Positions 9,753 through 17,642 of a stretch of 64,000 nucleotides of DNA are shown here, piece after piece. Position 1 is the stretch's first letter, and the number at the start of each line of letters is the position of its first letter. A program made the position numbers and the translations under genes. Where the stretch lies: NCBI RefSeq assembly GCF_900104955.1, contig NZ_FNSI01000001.1:5676001-5740000 (forward strand). Reading direction: 5' to 3'. This stretch comes from Beijerinckia sp. 28-YEA-48. Lineage in GTDB: Bacteria > Pseudomonadota > Alphaproteobacteria > Rhizobiales > Beijerinckiaceae. The notes under the pieces were generated by a model that made no database searches, was not told the DNA's origin, and worked only from the letters and a program-made list of their open reading frames with translations.

Positions 9753-10364
9753 ATGATGAAGACGCGGCATTTGTGCGCGGCGTCGGTGCTGCTGGCGTTT
9801 TCGCCGTGGCTCGGCGGCTGTTCCGACACGGGAGGCGGCTTGATCGCCAGCGCGACGGACGCGCCCCGCACGTCGATCGCCCTGCGGCCGGGCGTGCGCC
9901 CGTCGAGCGTGACGGTGGCCTTTAAGTCCCTGGACGGGGCGCCGCCGGAGGTGACGAGCCGATTCGTGCCCCTCTTATCCACCGCTTTGGCCAGTCGCGA
10001 CATTGTGACCGCCGATTCGGGAAGCGCCAATTTTATCGTTCAGGGGCACCTCAGCGCCTATCCGGCCGAGGGCGGCGTCGCCGTGGCCTGGGTCTGGGAC
10101 GTGTTCGATCGGAAGCGGTTCCGCCGCCAGCGCATGGACGACGCCATTACGGTACGGGGATCGCCCGGTAACCCCTGGGGGGCGGTCGACGACCAGGTTT
10201 TGAATAGTATTGCCGGGCTAACGGCCGAGAATCTGGCTGGTTTCCTCACCAATTCACCGGAAGCGGTAGCCGCCACAGGGGCTGCCGCCGGGGCGGCGGT
10301 GGCGGAAGCAGCACGCCCCGCGGCCCTGCCGGCGCGGGCGCAGGGGTTCGCGCCCCTCGATTGA
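9753..10364 (+). CDS. Predicted outer-membrane lipoprotein, unknown function
   Basis: The 203-residue product begins with a short basic stretch, a hydrophobic run and the lipobox WLGGC, so Cys23 should be lipidated after signal peptidase II cleavage. The mature protein has a beta-rich segment up to about residue 150 (FIVQGHLSAYPAEGGVAVAWVWDVFD) and an alanine-rich, low-complexity C-terminus. I recognise no named family. An ATG also lies one codon downstream (9756). It is divergent from uvrC across 258 bp and is followed by a strong hairpin before prs. Confidence 0.75.
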   Translation: MMKTRHLCAASVLLAFSPWLGGCSDTGGGLIASATDAPRTSIALRPGVRPSSVTVAFKSLDGAPPEVTSRFVPLLSTALASRDIVTADSGSANFIVQGHLSAYPAEGGVAVAWVWDVFDRKRFRRQRMDDAITVRGSPGNPWGAVDDQVLNSIAGLTAENLAGFLTNSPEAVAATGAAAGAAVAEAARPAALPARAQGFAPLD

Positions 10365-10487
10365 TGTTGCCATAACGTCACGCCGCGCGATTAACGGTGG
10401 AAGATTTACCTCGTCCCGCCCATCGTGTTGTCGGCTCTGCCTCAGCTTGATAAGGAGCGGCGCACCAGATCACGTTTCTTTAGAGTT

Positions 10488-10534
10488 TAGAGCGGGGTTA
10501 TGCGAAAACGGGGTCGTTTTCGCATCCTGCTCTA
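10488..10534. repeat. 47-bp palindromic element upstream of prs
   Basis: TAGAGC at 10488-10493 pairs with GCTCTA at 10529-10534. Inside it is a perfect 11-bp stem, ATGCGAAAACG (10500-10510) with CGTTTTCGCAT (10515-10525), around a 4-base loop. It sits between the lipoprotein stop and the prs start. It may terminate the upstream transcript or be an intergenic REP-type palindrome; there is no T-run, which argues against a simple terminator. Confidence 0.7.
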
Positions 10535-10553
10535 AGGCGCGGGGCCTTCAGGC

Positions 10554-11498
10554 ATGGACGAAAAATTCAAAATCCTGGCAGGTAATTCAAACCGTGCCTT
10601 GACCGAAGCCATTGCCGCCTATCTCGGCATGCCGTTGGCCAAATGCCAGGTTCGGCGCTTTGCCGACATGGAGATTTTCGTCGAGATTCAGGAGAATGTG
10701 CGCGGTCTCGACGTATTCGTCATTCAGTCGACGGCGTTTCCGGCCAACGACCATCTGATGGAACTCCTGATCATAATGGATGCGCTGCGCCGCTCCTCGG
10801 CCCGCCGCATCACCGCCGTCGTCCCCTATTTCGGCTATGCCCGCCAGGACCGTAAGCCCGGCCCGCGCACGCCGATTTCCGCCAAACTGGTCTCCAACCT
10901 GATCACCCGCGCCGGTGCCGACCGGGTGTTGACCGTCGATCTCCATGCCGGCCAGATCCAGGGCTTTTTCGATATTCCGGTCGACAATCTGTTCAGCGCC
11001 CCGGTCATGGTGCGCGACATCAAGGAACGGCTCGACCTCAAGAACACCATGGTGATCTCGCCCGACGTCGGCGGCGTGGTGCGCGCCCGCGCGCTCGCCA
11101 AGCGTATCGATGCGCCGCTCGCCATCGTCGACAAGCGGCGTGAACGCGCCGGCGAATCCGAGGTGATGAACATCATCGGTGACGTCAGAGGCAAGAGCTG
11201 CATTCTGGTCGACGATATCGTCGATTCCGGCGGCACGCTGTGCAATGCCGCCGATGCGCTGATGGAGCAGGGCGCCCGCGAGGTCTATGCCTATATCACG
11301 CACGGCGTGCTGTCGGGCGGTGCCGTGGCGCGTATCTCCTCGTCGAGCATCAAGGAACTGGTGCTGACCGATACGATCGAGCCGACGGCGGCGGTGCGGG
11401 TGGCCAAGAACATCCGCGTCATTTCCATCGCCCAACTGATCGGCGAAGCGGTGCGGCGCACCGCCGAAGAGCGCAGCGTGTCGAGCCTGTTCGACTAG
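10554..11498 (+). CDS. prs: Ribose-phosphate pyrophosphokinase
   Basis: Makes phosphoribosyl pyrophosphate from ribose 5-phosphate and ATP, feeding purine, pyrimidine, histidine, tryptophan and NAD synthesis. The 314 residues match the family length. Visible motifs are the ATP flexible-loop segment [11 protein letters not shown] (91-101), the catalytic [11 protein letters not shown] (129-139), the catalytic loop DKRRERAG (193-200) and the PRPP site [13 protein letters not shown] (217-229). The start is the first ATG after the palindromic element; its ribosome site is weak. The TAG stop is directly continuous with a dispersed palindromic repeat (TAGAGCAAATC). Confidence 0.98.
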   Translation: MDEKFKILAGNSNRALTEAIAAYLGMPLAKCQVRRFADMEIFVEIQENVRGLDVFVIQSTAFPANDHLMELLIIMDALRRSSARRITAVVPYFGYARQDRKPGPRTPISAKLVSNLITRAGADRVLTVDLHAGQIQGFFDIPVDNLFSAPVMVRDIKERLDLKNTMVISPDVGGVVRARALAKRIDAPLAIVDKRRERAGESEVMNIIGDVRGKSCILVDDIVDSGGTLCNAADALMEQGAREVYAYITHGVLSGGAVARISSSSIKELVLTDTIEPTAAVRVAKNIRVISIAQLIGEAVRRTAEERSVSSLFD

Positions 11499-11568
11499 AG
11501 CAAATCACGTTTCGGTAGAAACGTGATTTGCTTAGATCCTCTTATTTGGACGCGTCTTCATGGCGTTC
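11497..11568 (-). repeat. Dispersed palindromic repeat, copy 1
   Basis: A perfect 15-bp inverted repeat, AGCAAATCACGTTTC (11499-11513) and GAAACGTGATTTGCT (11518-11532), is followed by a tail whose minus-strand reading is GAACGCCATGAAGACGCGTC (11568-11549). The same palindrome-plus-tail layout occurs in opposite orientation at 27663-27732, and the tail alone at 34534-34569. This copy begins inside the prs stop codon, so it may also end that transcript. Confidence 0.8.
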
Positions 11569-11625
11569 GACGATTCCGTCGAGCTGTGAAACGCTATGAA
11601 CGCGCCGCGCTTAAAGGCTGCTCGT

Positions 11626-12288
11626 TTAAAACGTGTTGTCCTGCGTGACGCGGCGATAGAGCGTTGGCAGGATTTCGGCGAGATAGCCCATTTCTTCCAC
11701 CGCATGCTGGTGCAGTCGGCGGGCCAGCTCTTCCGTCACATGCTGGCGGCGCAAGTCGCGCTGCTGTGGTTCGGTGAAAGCTGCTGTAGGATCGCGGCTG
11801 GCCATATAGCCGAGCCAGAAGCGACTGCGCATTTCACATCCGTAATCGGTGTCGCGGATGAAATGAGTCATGCGGCCGAAATTCACCGGATGTTCGAGAT
11901 CGCCGATGATCGCGGTGATGGCGAACGCGCCCGACTGTTCGAAGCGCTTGGGATCGTAGAACTCCTTGGGGTCGCGGATGTTGATGCGTAGCTTGTAGAG
12001 CGGGCTGCCTTCGCCGGCGAGATATTCGTGCACCAGATGCGAACTGCCGATGTATTTGCCGTCGATGCGGTTCTCCCAATCGCTGAACACATGGTCGCGC
12101 GGATGCCAGAGCTTGTATTGGTCGATGCCGCCAAGCCAGGAGAACCACCAGTCGATCATCTTGGCGCGGCAACCCGGCATGCGGGTTAACGCGGCGACAA
12201 GCCAACGGTCGTCCTTGAGGGGCTTGTAACCTGACTCGAACGGCAGATAGCCGGGGTTCAGCAGGTCGTTGATGGTTTCGATTTCCAT
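11626..12288 (-). CDS. DAPG hydrolase (PhlG-like) family protein
   Basis: The 220-residue product resembles the PhlG fold, zinc hydrolases that cleave a carbon-carbon bond in 2,4-diacetylphloroglucinol and related phloroglucinols. Recognisable segments are MIDWWFSWLGG, YKLWHPRDHVFSDW with the expected metal-binding His and Glu candidates, and HFIRDTDYGCEMRSRFWLG. I chose the ATG at 12288 because AAGGAG lies 6 bases upstream; the in-frame ATG at 12498 would add 70 residues of unrelated low-complexity sequence. It is transcribed away from an AraC regulator, which suggests inducible control. The real substrate is unknown and need not be an antibiotic. Confidence 0.72.
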   Translation of the reverse strand: MEIETINDLLNPGYLPFESGYKPLKDDRWLVAALTRMPGCRAKMIDWWFSWLGGIDQYKLWHPRDHVFSDWENRIDGKYIGSSHLVHEYLAGEGSPLYKLRINIRDPKEFYDPKRFEQSGAFAITAIIGDLEHPVNFGRMTHFIRDTDYGCEMRSRFWLGYMASRDPTAAFTEPQQRDLRRQHVTEELARRLHQHAVEEMGYLAEILPTLYRRVTQDNTF

Positions 12289-12539
12289 GCGGTTCTCCTT
12301 GCGATGGTTGCGGAGAGGCAGGGCCGTGTGAGCGGCGCGCGCGTCATTGGCGTCATCGTTCCCTCCGCGCCCCTCTGCGCCGCCAGGGGTGATGGGCGAG
12401 GCGGACACAGCGGACAAGGCAGGGACGCTGGAATGCGCTGCGGCGAACGCTTTCATGCGCTCAGCTGAAAAGCACATTGCTTTCGAGCGTTTCGTCATTA
12501 AGCTTTTGGGCTAGGTCTTGCCGTCACGGGGAGGGCACC

Positions 12540-13496
12540 ATGGTCGGCGGACAGTCGGCGCGGATCGCCAGTACAGGGCATGCTTGGAACAGCATCATCA
12601 ACGATGCCTTCGGTCAGGTGGCGTTGCGCACCCGCGAGGGCATGCCGTTTTTTGGCCGCTTCCGACATGTGCCGATCGCCGGCCTCGCGGTTGCCGAAGT
12701 GGCCAGTTCGAACGAAGAGGCGATCCGTACCCGCAGGCATATTGCCAGAGATGATGAGGAAGCCTTCGCCTTCGTCCTGTTGCGCGAGGGTGAACTGGAG
12801 ATCGAACAATACGGCCGTAGCCTGCTGTTGCGGGCCGATTGCTTCACGCTTCTCGATCTCGGCGCGCCCTATCGTCTGGCGCATGGGCGGCGCACCGATC
12901 TGATGGCGCTGACGATCCCGGCCGGCTTCCTGCGTACCGCGATGGTGGCGCCGCAGCGCCGGGTTCTCGAAGTCTTTCCGGCCACCGGCGGCATTGGCCG
13001 GATTTCCGCCGACCTGCTGCATGCGCTGGCCGCCGAGGGCGCCGCTATTCCGGAAAAACTGGCCACGGCCTATGCCCAGCGGCTGACCGATATGTTCTGC
13101 ATGCTGGCGGATCACCGAGCCGGCGAGAGCCGGGGAACGCTATCGGCAACCCAGGACCGACTTTACGACCGTTGCTGCGCCATCATCGACAATCGGCTGG
13201 CCGATGCCGATCTCGATCCGGCCCAGGTGGCGGCCGCCGCCGGTATTTCAGTCCGAGCCCTGCACCAGCTCTTCCAGAAGGCTGGCCAGAGCGTTGGCCT
13301 GCAGATCAAGCTGCGCCGGCTCGATCGCGGCCGTCGCATGTTGCTCGATCCAGCCAGAAAGTCCGAAACAATCAAGATGATAGCGCTGAGTTGCGGGTTC
13401 CGCAGCCAGCAACATTTCTCCACTTTGTTCGGGCAGACTTACGGTTGCTCGCCTGGCGCGGCCCGGCGCGGCGGATTACCGGCGGCGAACGGTTAG
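12540..13496 (+). CDS. AraC-family transcriptional regulator
   Basis: The 318 residues have an N-terminal ligand-sensing region of the AraC_binding_2 type (about 30-190) and a C-terminal double helix-turn-helix (about 215-310). The DNA-binding part includes LDPAQVAAAAGISVRALHQLF and the family signature around MIALSCGFRSQQHFSTLF. The start at 12540 follows GGGGAGGG by a few bases; an upstream in-frame ATG at 12477 has no ribosome site. It is divergent from the DAPG-hydrolase-like gene with 251 bp between them, so it probably controls that gene. Confidence 0.9.
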   Translation: MVGGQSARIASTGHAWNSIINDAFGQVALRTREGMPFFGRFRHVPIAGLAVAEVASSNEEAIRTRRHIARDDEEAFAFVLLREGELEIEQYGRSLLLRADCFTLLDLGAPYRLAHGRRTDLMALTIPAGFLRTAMVAPQRRVLEVFPATGGIGRISADLLHALAAEGAAIPEKLATAYAQRLTDMFCMLADHRAGESRGTLSATQDRLYDRCCAIIDNRLADADLDPAQVAAAAGISVRALHQLFQKAGQSVGLQIKLRRLDRGRRMLLDPARKSETIKMIALSCGFRSQQHFSTLFGQTYGCSPGAARRGGLPAANG

Positions 13497-13633
13497 CATT
13501 GCCATTTCGGGGGCCGGAAAGTATATGTCCTCTATCCCCGTCATGGATGTGTGTATGTGAGGCTTAGCCTCGGCCGGGCCGGAAGCCCGGCGCAGCGCGC
13601 CCACGTCCTCGCCACGGCTTTCAGGAGATTACG

Positions 13634-14362
13634 ATGAACAACGCCCCGCTGATGCCCAAAGCGACCGCGGTCTGGCTCGTGGAGAACACCTCGCTGTCCT
13701 TCGATCAGATTGCTGATTTCTGCAAATTGCATCCTCTCGAGGTCAAAGGCATTGCCGACGGTGAAGTGGCGGCGGGGATCAAGGGCCATGACCCGATCAC
13801 CTCGGGTCAGCTGACCCGCGACGAAATCGCCCGTGGCGAGGCCAAGCCCGAATACAAGCTGGTTCTGGCGGCCTCGAAAGTGCGTCTGCCGGAGATCAAG
13901 CGCCGCGGTGGCCCGCGCTATACGCCGCTGTCGCGCCGTCAGGATCGCCCCAATGCCATTCTCTGGCTGCTGCGCAACCATCCGGAACTGAAGGATGCGC
14001 AGATCATGCGGCTGGTCGGCACGACCAAGACGACGCTGCAGGCCATTCGCGACCGCAGCCATTGGAACTCCGCCAATCTGTCGCCGCTCGATCCAGTGAC
14101 GCTGGGCCTGTGCTCGCAGATCGATCTCGATTTCGAAGTGGCGCGCGCCAACAAGGACCGGCCGCCGCAGCCCGACAATGGCGCCACCCTTGTGCCGGCC
14201 GAGATCACCACCGCGCCGCGCGACCATGACGCCGAGCGTGCCTCGCCGACCAGCGAGGAAGACGTCTTCGGCGCCCGCCCGGCGCATAAGGAAGAAGTGG
14301 AAGACGACATCGACGTCGACTCCGTCTTTGCCAAACTCAAAGGCCTCAAGACCAAAGAATAA
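13634..14362 (+). CDS. DUF1013 family protein, alphaproteobacterial cell-cycle transcription regulator type
   Basis: The 242 residues match the conserved alphaproteobacterial DUF1013 family: MPKATAVWLVENTSLSFDQIA at the N-terminus, HPLEVKGIADGE, and a second helical region RPNAILWLLRNHPELKDAQI with TKTTLQAIRDRSHWN. Both parts read as helix-turn-helix units, and the C-terminal 70 residues are acidic and probably disordered. I recall that the Caulobacter member (TrcR) has been reported to promote ctrA transcription; I have not checked this here. AGGAG sits 7 bases before the ATG. A strong terminator follows. Confidence 0.85.
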   Translation: MNNAPLMPKATAVWLVENTSLSFDQIADFCKLHPLEVKGIADGEVAAGIKGHDPITSGQLTRDEIARGEAKPEYKLVLAASKVRLPEIKRRGGPRYTPLSRRQDRPNAILWLLRNHPELKDAQIMRLVGTTKTTLQAIRDRSHWNSANLSPLDPVTLGLCSQIDLDFEVARANKDRPPQPDNGATLVPAEITTAPRDHDAERASPTSEEDVFGARPAHKEEVEDDIDVDSVFAKLKGLKTKE

Positions 14363-14414
14363 GTGCTGGGGCATTTCGCCGAATTGCCGAATGCCGATGG
14401 CGATGCCATCTTGA

Positions 14415-14440
14415 CCGGTGCGGGGGCAATCCCGCACCGG
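14415..14440 (+). terminator. Rho-independent terminator after the DUF1013 gene
   Basis: CCGGTGCGGG (14415-14424) pairs perfectly with CCCGCACCGG (14431-14440) across a 6-base loop, followed by CTTTAGTTT. It lies between the DUF1013 stop and fadD. Confidence 0.8.
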
Positions 14441-14485
14441 CTTTAGTTTGATGATCGCCCGAGGGGAGGGCGTGGGAGAGGAACG

Positions 14486-16186
14486 ATGGACGCCAAAACG
14501 GCGCTGAAACCTTGGCTCGCGCATTATCCGGCCGGTGTGCCGACGGAAATCGATGCCACGCCGCTTGGTACACTGGTCGATGTTTTTCGCGACAGCGTCG
14601 CCAAATATGGCAGCCGCCCGGCGCTTGAGAGCTTTGGCAAACGCCTCAACTATACTCAATTTGGCGAACTGGCTGACGCGCTCGGCTCCGGCCTGCAGCG
14701 CATGGGGTTGAAGAAGGGCGATCGCGTTGCGATCATGATGCCCAATGTGATGGCCTATGCGCCGATCCTCTTTGGGATTCTGGCCGGCGGCTTCACCGTG
14801 GTCAACGTCAATCCGCTCTATACGCCGCGTGAAGTGACCCATCAGCTCAACGATGCCGGTGTGCGTATCCTCTTCGTGCTGGAGAATTTCTGCCACACGA
14901 TTGAGGAGGCGCTGCCCGATCTGACGACGGTGGAGCGCGCGATCATCGTCTCGCCCGGCGATCTGCTTGGCCTGAAGGGCGCCATTATCAATTTCGTTTC
15001 GCGCTATGTGAAGAAAGGCGTGCCGCGCTATTCGCTGGCCGCGACACTGCGCTTCGGCCGCTTCCTCGCTTTCGGCCGCGAGAAACCGATCGAGAAGGTC
15101 GATCTGTCGATCGATGACGTGGCCTTCCTGCAATATACCGGCGGCACCACTGGCGTCGCGAAAGGCGCGACCCTGCTTCATCGCAATATCGTGGCCAATG
15201 TGCTGCAATGCGAGGCGTGGACGCGGCCGTTCATCGGCGACACAGCGCATTATTCGGTGGTAACGGCCTTGCCGCTCTACCACATCCTGTCGTTGACCGG
15301 TTGTTGCGTGTTCACCTGTCGCATCGGCGGTCTGCAGATCCTCGTCGCCAATCCGCGCGATGTCTCCGGGCTGGTCAAAACACTGCAGACCTCGAAGCCA
15401 AACGAATTGGTGTTGGTCAACACGCTCTACAACGCGCTGGCGCTGCATAACGACATTTCCAAAGTCGATTTCTCCAACCTGCGCGTCTGCATCGCTGGCG
15501 GCATGGCGACACAAGCGCCGGTGGCGCAGCGCTGGAAAGAGGTGTCGGGCAAGCCGATCGTCGAAGGCTACGGCCTTTCCGAAACCTCGCCGGTGGTGTG
15601 CCTCAACCGTCTCGATATCGAGGAGTTCACGGGATCGATTGGTTATCCAGTGCCATCGACCGATGTGTCCATCCGCTCGCCCGATGGTGAGCTGATGCCG
15701 ATCGGCGAGGCGGGTGAGCTCTGCGTCAAGGGTCCTCAGGTGATGGCGGGCTATTGGGAGCGGCCCGACGAAACCGAGAAAGTCATGACGCCGGACGGTT
15801 ATCTGCGCACCGGCGACGTCGCTGTCCTGGACGCGCAAGGCATGGTCAAGATCGTTGATCGGATGAAGGACATGATCGTCATGTCCGGCCTGAAAGTGTT
15901 CCCCAACGAAGTCGAGGAAGTGCTCGCCAGCCATCCGAAAGTGCTGGAAGCGGCGGTGATCGGCGTGCCTGATCCGCATTCCGGTGAGGCGGTAACGGCC
16001 TTCGTTGTGCCAAAGGATCCGTCGTTGACGCATGCGGAATTGCGGGCTTTCGCGCGCGAGAAGCTGACCGCCTATAAAGTGCCGAAGAACATCGAGTTCC
16101 GCGAGACGCTGCCGAAGACCAATGTCGGCAAGATTCTGCGGCGCGAATTGCGCGACGAGATATTGGGCAAGCCGAAGGTGGCGTGA
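14486..16186 (+). CDS. fadD: Long-chain fatty acid-CoA ligase
   Basis: Activates fatty acids to acyl-CoA through an acyl-adenylate, at the inner face of the membrane. The 566 residues carry the adenylate-forming motif YTGGTTGVAKGATL at 217-230, the acyl-binding region around VEGYGLSETSP, the hinge DRMKDMIVMSGLKVFPNEVE, and the C-terminal catalytic lysine region KTNVGKILRREL. Length matches FadD. It follows a terminator and has AGAGG upstream of the ATG, so it is probably transcribed on its own or with the MaoC gene 100 bp downstream. Confidence 0.95.
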   Translation: MDAKTALKPWLAHYPAGVPTEIDATPLGTLVDVFRDSVAKYGSRPALESFGKRLNYTQFGELADALGSGLQRMGLKKGDRVAIMMPNVMAYAPILFGILAGGFTVVNVNPLYTPREVTHQLNDAGVRILFVLENFCHTIEEALPDLTTVERAIIVSPGDLLGLKGAIINFVSRYVKKGVPRYSLAATLRFGRFLAFGREKPIEKVDLSIDDVAFLQYTGGTTGVAKGATLLHRNIVANVLQCEAWTRPFIGDTAHYSVVTALPLYHILSLTGCCVFTCRIGGLQILVANPRDVSGLVKTLQTSKPNELVLVNTLYNALALHNDISKVDFSNLRVCIAGGMATQAPVAQRWKEVSGKPIVEGYGLSETSPVVCLNRLDIEEFTGSIGYPVPSTDVSIRSPDGELMPIGEAGELCVKGPQVMAGYWERPDETEKVMTPDGYLRTGDVAVLDAQGMVKIVDRMKDMIVMSGLKVFPNEVEEVLASHPKVLEAAVIGVPDPHSGEAVTAFVVPKDPSLTHAELRAFAREKLTAYKVPKNIEFRETLPKTNVGKILRRELRDEILGKPKVA

Positions 16187-16289
16187 TTACCTCAAGGGTA
16201 GTGGCCCGTTTTTCGAACAACGCTTAACCAATGGCGGGTAGCGGCCGCCGTTGCGCGGCCGATCGGCCCTCGTCGCGAGGATGTCCAGG

Positions 16290-16727
16290 ATGCTCTACGC
16301 TGAAGACCTTCATGAAGGGCAGACATTTCAGTTCGGCACTTACATTCTCTCCGAGGCCGAAATCCTGAACTTCGCCCGTCAATATGATCCCGTGTCGATT
16401 CACGCCGATCCTGTTGCCGCTGCCGCCGGGCCGTTCAGCGGGTTGATTGCCAGTGGCTTCAATACGGTCGCGATCTATCAGCGGCTCGTGGTCGAGGCTG
16501 TCTGGAACAAGGTCGCGGGTCTGGTCGGGCGCGGCTGCGACGTTCGCTTCGCACGGCCGGTCCGTCCCGGCGCTGCTCTGACCGGCCATGCGCGCGTTCA
16601 GAGCGTGACGCTGAGGCCTGAAAAGCAGAACGCGGTCGTGGTTCTCAAGAGCGAACTCATCGATGACGCCCGCGAGCCGGTCCTGATCATCACATTGGAT
16701 GCGCTCGTGCGCATGCGGCCTGTTTGA
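16290..16727 (+). CDS. MaoC-family hot-dog dehydratase
   Basis: Small single-domain hot-dog protein of 145 residues. The segment FARQYDPVSIHADP matches the catalytic Asp/His hydratase motif of R-specific enoyl-CoA hydratases, and GRGCDVRFARPVRPG matches the second conserved strand. GAGG at 16277-16280 supports the ATG at 16290, 9 bases downstream; in-frame ATGs at 16251 and 16281 are worse placed. Lying after fadD, it may act in acyl-CoA hydration, although many MaoC proteins use other thioesters. Confidence 0.83.
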   Translation: MLYAEDLHEGQTFQFGTYILSEAEILNFARQYDPVSIHADPVAAAAGPFSGLIASGFNTVAIYQRLVVEAVWNKVAGLVGRGCDVRFARPVRPGAALTGHARVQSVTLRPEKQNAVVVLKSELIDDAREPVLIITLDALVRMRPV

Positions 16728-16734
16728 TGAATGG

Positions 16735-16763
16735 CAAACCGCGTTTCCTGAAAGCGCGGTTTG
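16735..16763. repeat. Strong inverted repeat between convergent genes
   Basis: CAAACCGCG (16735-16743) pairs with CGCGGTTTG (16755-16763), and inner TTTC/GAAA bases extend the stem with one bulge. It lies just after the MaoC stop and probably ends transcription there. Its core resembles the CGCGTTTC half of the dispersed palindromes at 11497 and 27663. Confidence 0.7.
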
Positions 16764-16782
16764 AGGCTGATGCAGGCGGCTC

Positions 16783-16819
16783 TGGATTGCGTCGCTTGCT
16801 CTGCGAGCGAAGCAATCCA
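16783..16819. repeat. Second inverted repeat before the CBS-domain gene stop
   Basis: TGGATTGC at the left end matches GCAATCCA at the right end, with further imperfect pairing (GTCGCTTGCTC against GAGCGA) inside. Together with the hairpin at 16735-16763 it could end transcription from both convergent genes. Confidence 0.6.
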
Positions 16820-16844
16820 ATTTCCCACTTTGACAGAACTTACT

Positions 16845-17276
16845 TCAGGCGTTGGCGATATATTCGCGCATCGCCCGATGTTCGGATTCGATTTCCTCGA
16901 CCCGCCATTTCACCGCATCGCCGATGGAGACGAGGCCACATAGTCGTCCGCCTTCAACGATGGGCATGTGGCGGAAACGGCCGGCGGTCATCTGTTCTGT
17001 GAGATGATCGATGCTGGTCTCGCGCGTCGCCGTAACGACCTTCGGCGTCATGTGCCGGCTCACGGCGTCGTTCAAGGCTTCGGCGCCGCTGCGTGCGAGA
17101 ACGCGCACCACATCGCGCTCGGAGATGATGCCCATCAAGGCGCCATCAGCACTTGTGATGACGACAGCACCGATGCCTTTGTCGGCGAGGATATGCGCGA
17201 TCTCATGCAAGGTGCGGTGCGGCTGCGCGGTGATCACGTCGCTGCCCTTGGATTTGAGAATGTTCGAAACTTTCAT
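16845..17276 (-). CDS. CBS-domain protein, two tandem CBS motifs
   Basis: The 143-residue product is made of two CBS repeats (about 1-65 and 75-130), modules that bind adenine nucleotides and act as energy sensors. Characteristic segments are GIGAVVITSADGALMGIISERDV in the first repeat and MPIVEGGRLCGLVSIGDAVK in the second. The ATG at 17276 has a near-perfect ribosome site (AAGGAGGAG, 4 bases upstream); an in-frame ATG at 17351 has none. There is no attached catalytic domain, so its partner is unknown. Confidence 0.9.
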   Translation of the reverse strand: MKVSNILKSKGSDVITAQPHRTLHEIAHILADKGIGAVVITSADGALMGIISERDVVRVLARSGAEALNDAVSRHMTPKVVTATRETSIDHLTEQMTAGRFRHMPIVEGGRLCGLVSIGDAVKWRVEEIESEHRAMREYIANA

Positions 17277-17642
17277 TTCGCTCCTCCTTCGATCGATCAG
17301 GGCCGGGCCAGTCTCGAGCACTCTAGCGCTGGTGGCCTCAGTCTCGATCAATTCTGCACCTGAGAAGAGAGTTCCTTTAGAGCCTTGCTGGAGCCTCGCC
17401 AGAATTCTTCTCTTGGCGTGATCTTGAGCGATGGCGAAAGCAAGTCAAGGGTAAGTCAGAGGCCGTGATCATACATCTTCACAGTATAAGTACGGATGTG
17501 ATCTCTCGCGCATTTGGCGTGCTATTTTAGAATTCTTCTAAACTATTGATTTTAAAAGAAATTCTGTTGACCCTCGGAGCTGTCTGAGTAAGTTCGCGCG
17601 GTTTGGTTTTCGCCCGTTTTTTGCGGGCTTGAGGAGAGACAC
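17277..17642. other. 366-bp AT-rich intergenic region carrying the iron promoter
   Basis: The region between the CBS gene and the iron-binding protein gene is more AT-rich than its surroundings. It holds the perfect Irr-type box at 17526-17542, a short hairpin GCCCG/CGGGC near 17617-17633 in the leader, and the ribosome site GAGGAGAG just before 17643. I see no gene in it. Confidence 0.7.
17526..17542. promoter_or_regulatory. Perfect ICE / Irr-type iron box
   Basis: TTTAGAA-TTC-TTCTAAA is an exact 7-3-7 inverted repeat. It matches the iron control element bound by the haem-responsive regulator Irr in Rhizobiales (TTTAGAAnnnTTCTAAA type). It lies 101 bp before the start of an iron(III)-binding protein gene, so iron-responsive control of the uptake genes is likely. 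Binding by Irr is inferred from the motif. Confidence 0.75.

Noticed and set aside
12289..12498. 70-residue N-terminal extension of the DAPG-hydrolase-like gene
   Set aside because: It lacks a ribosome site at 12498, is low-complexity, and a strong AAGGAG sits before the internal ATG at 12288.
13541..16033. Minus-strand open frame of 830 codons
   Set aside because: It lies antisense to fadD and the DUF1013 gene, has Arg/His/Gln-rich composition with no family features, and both plus-strand genes are well supported. High GC leaves long empty antisense frames.
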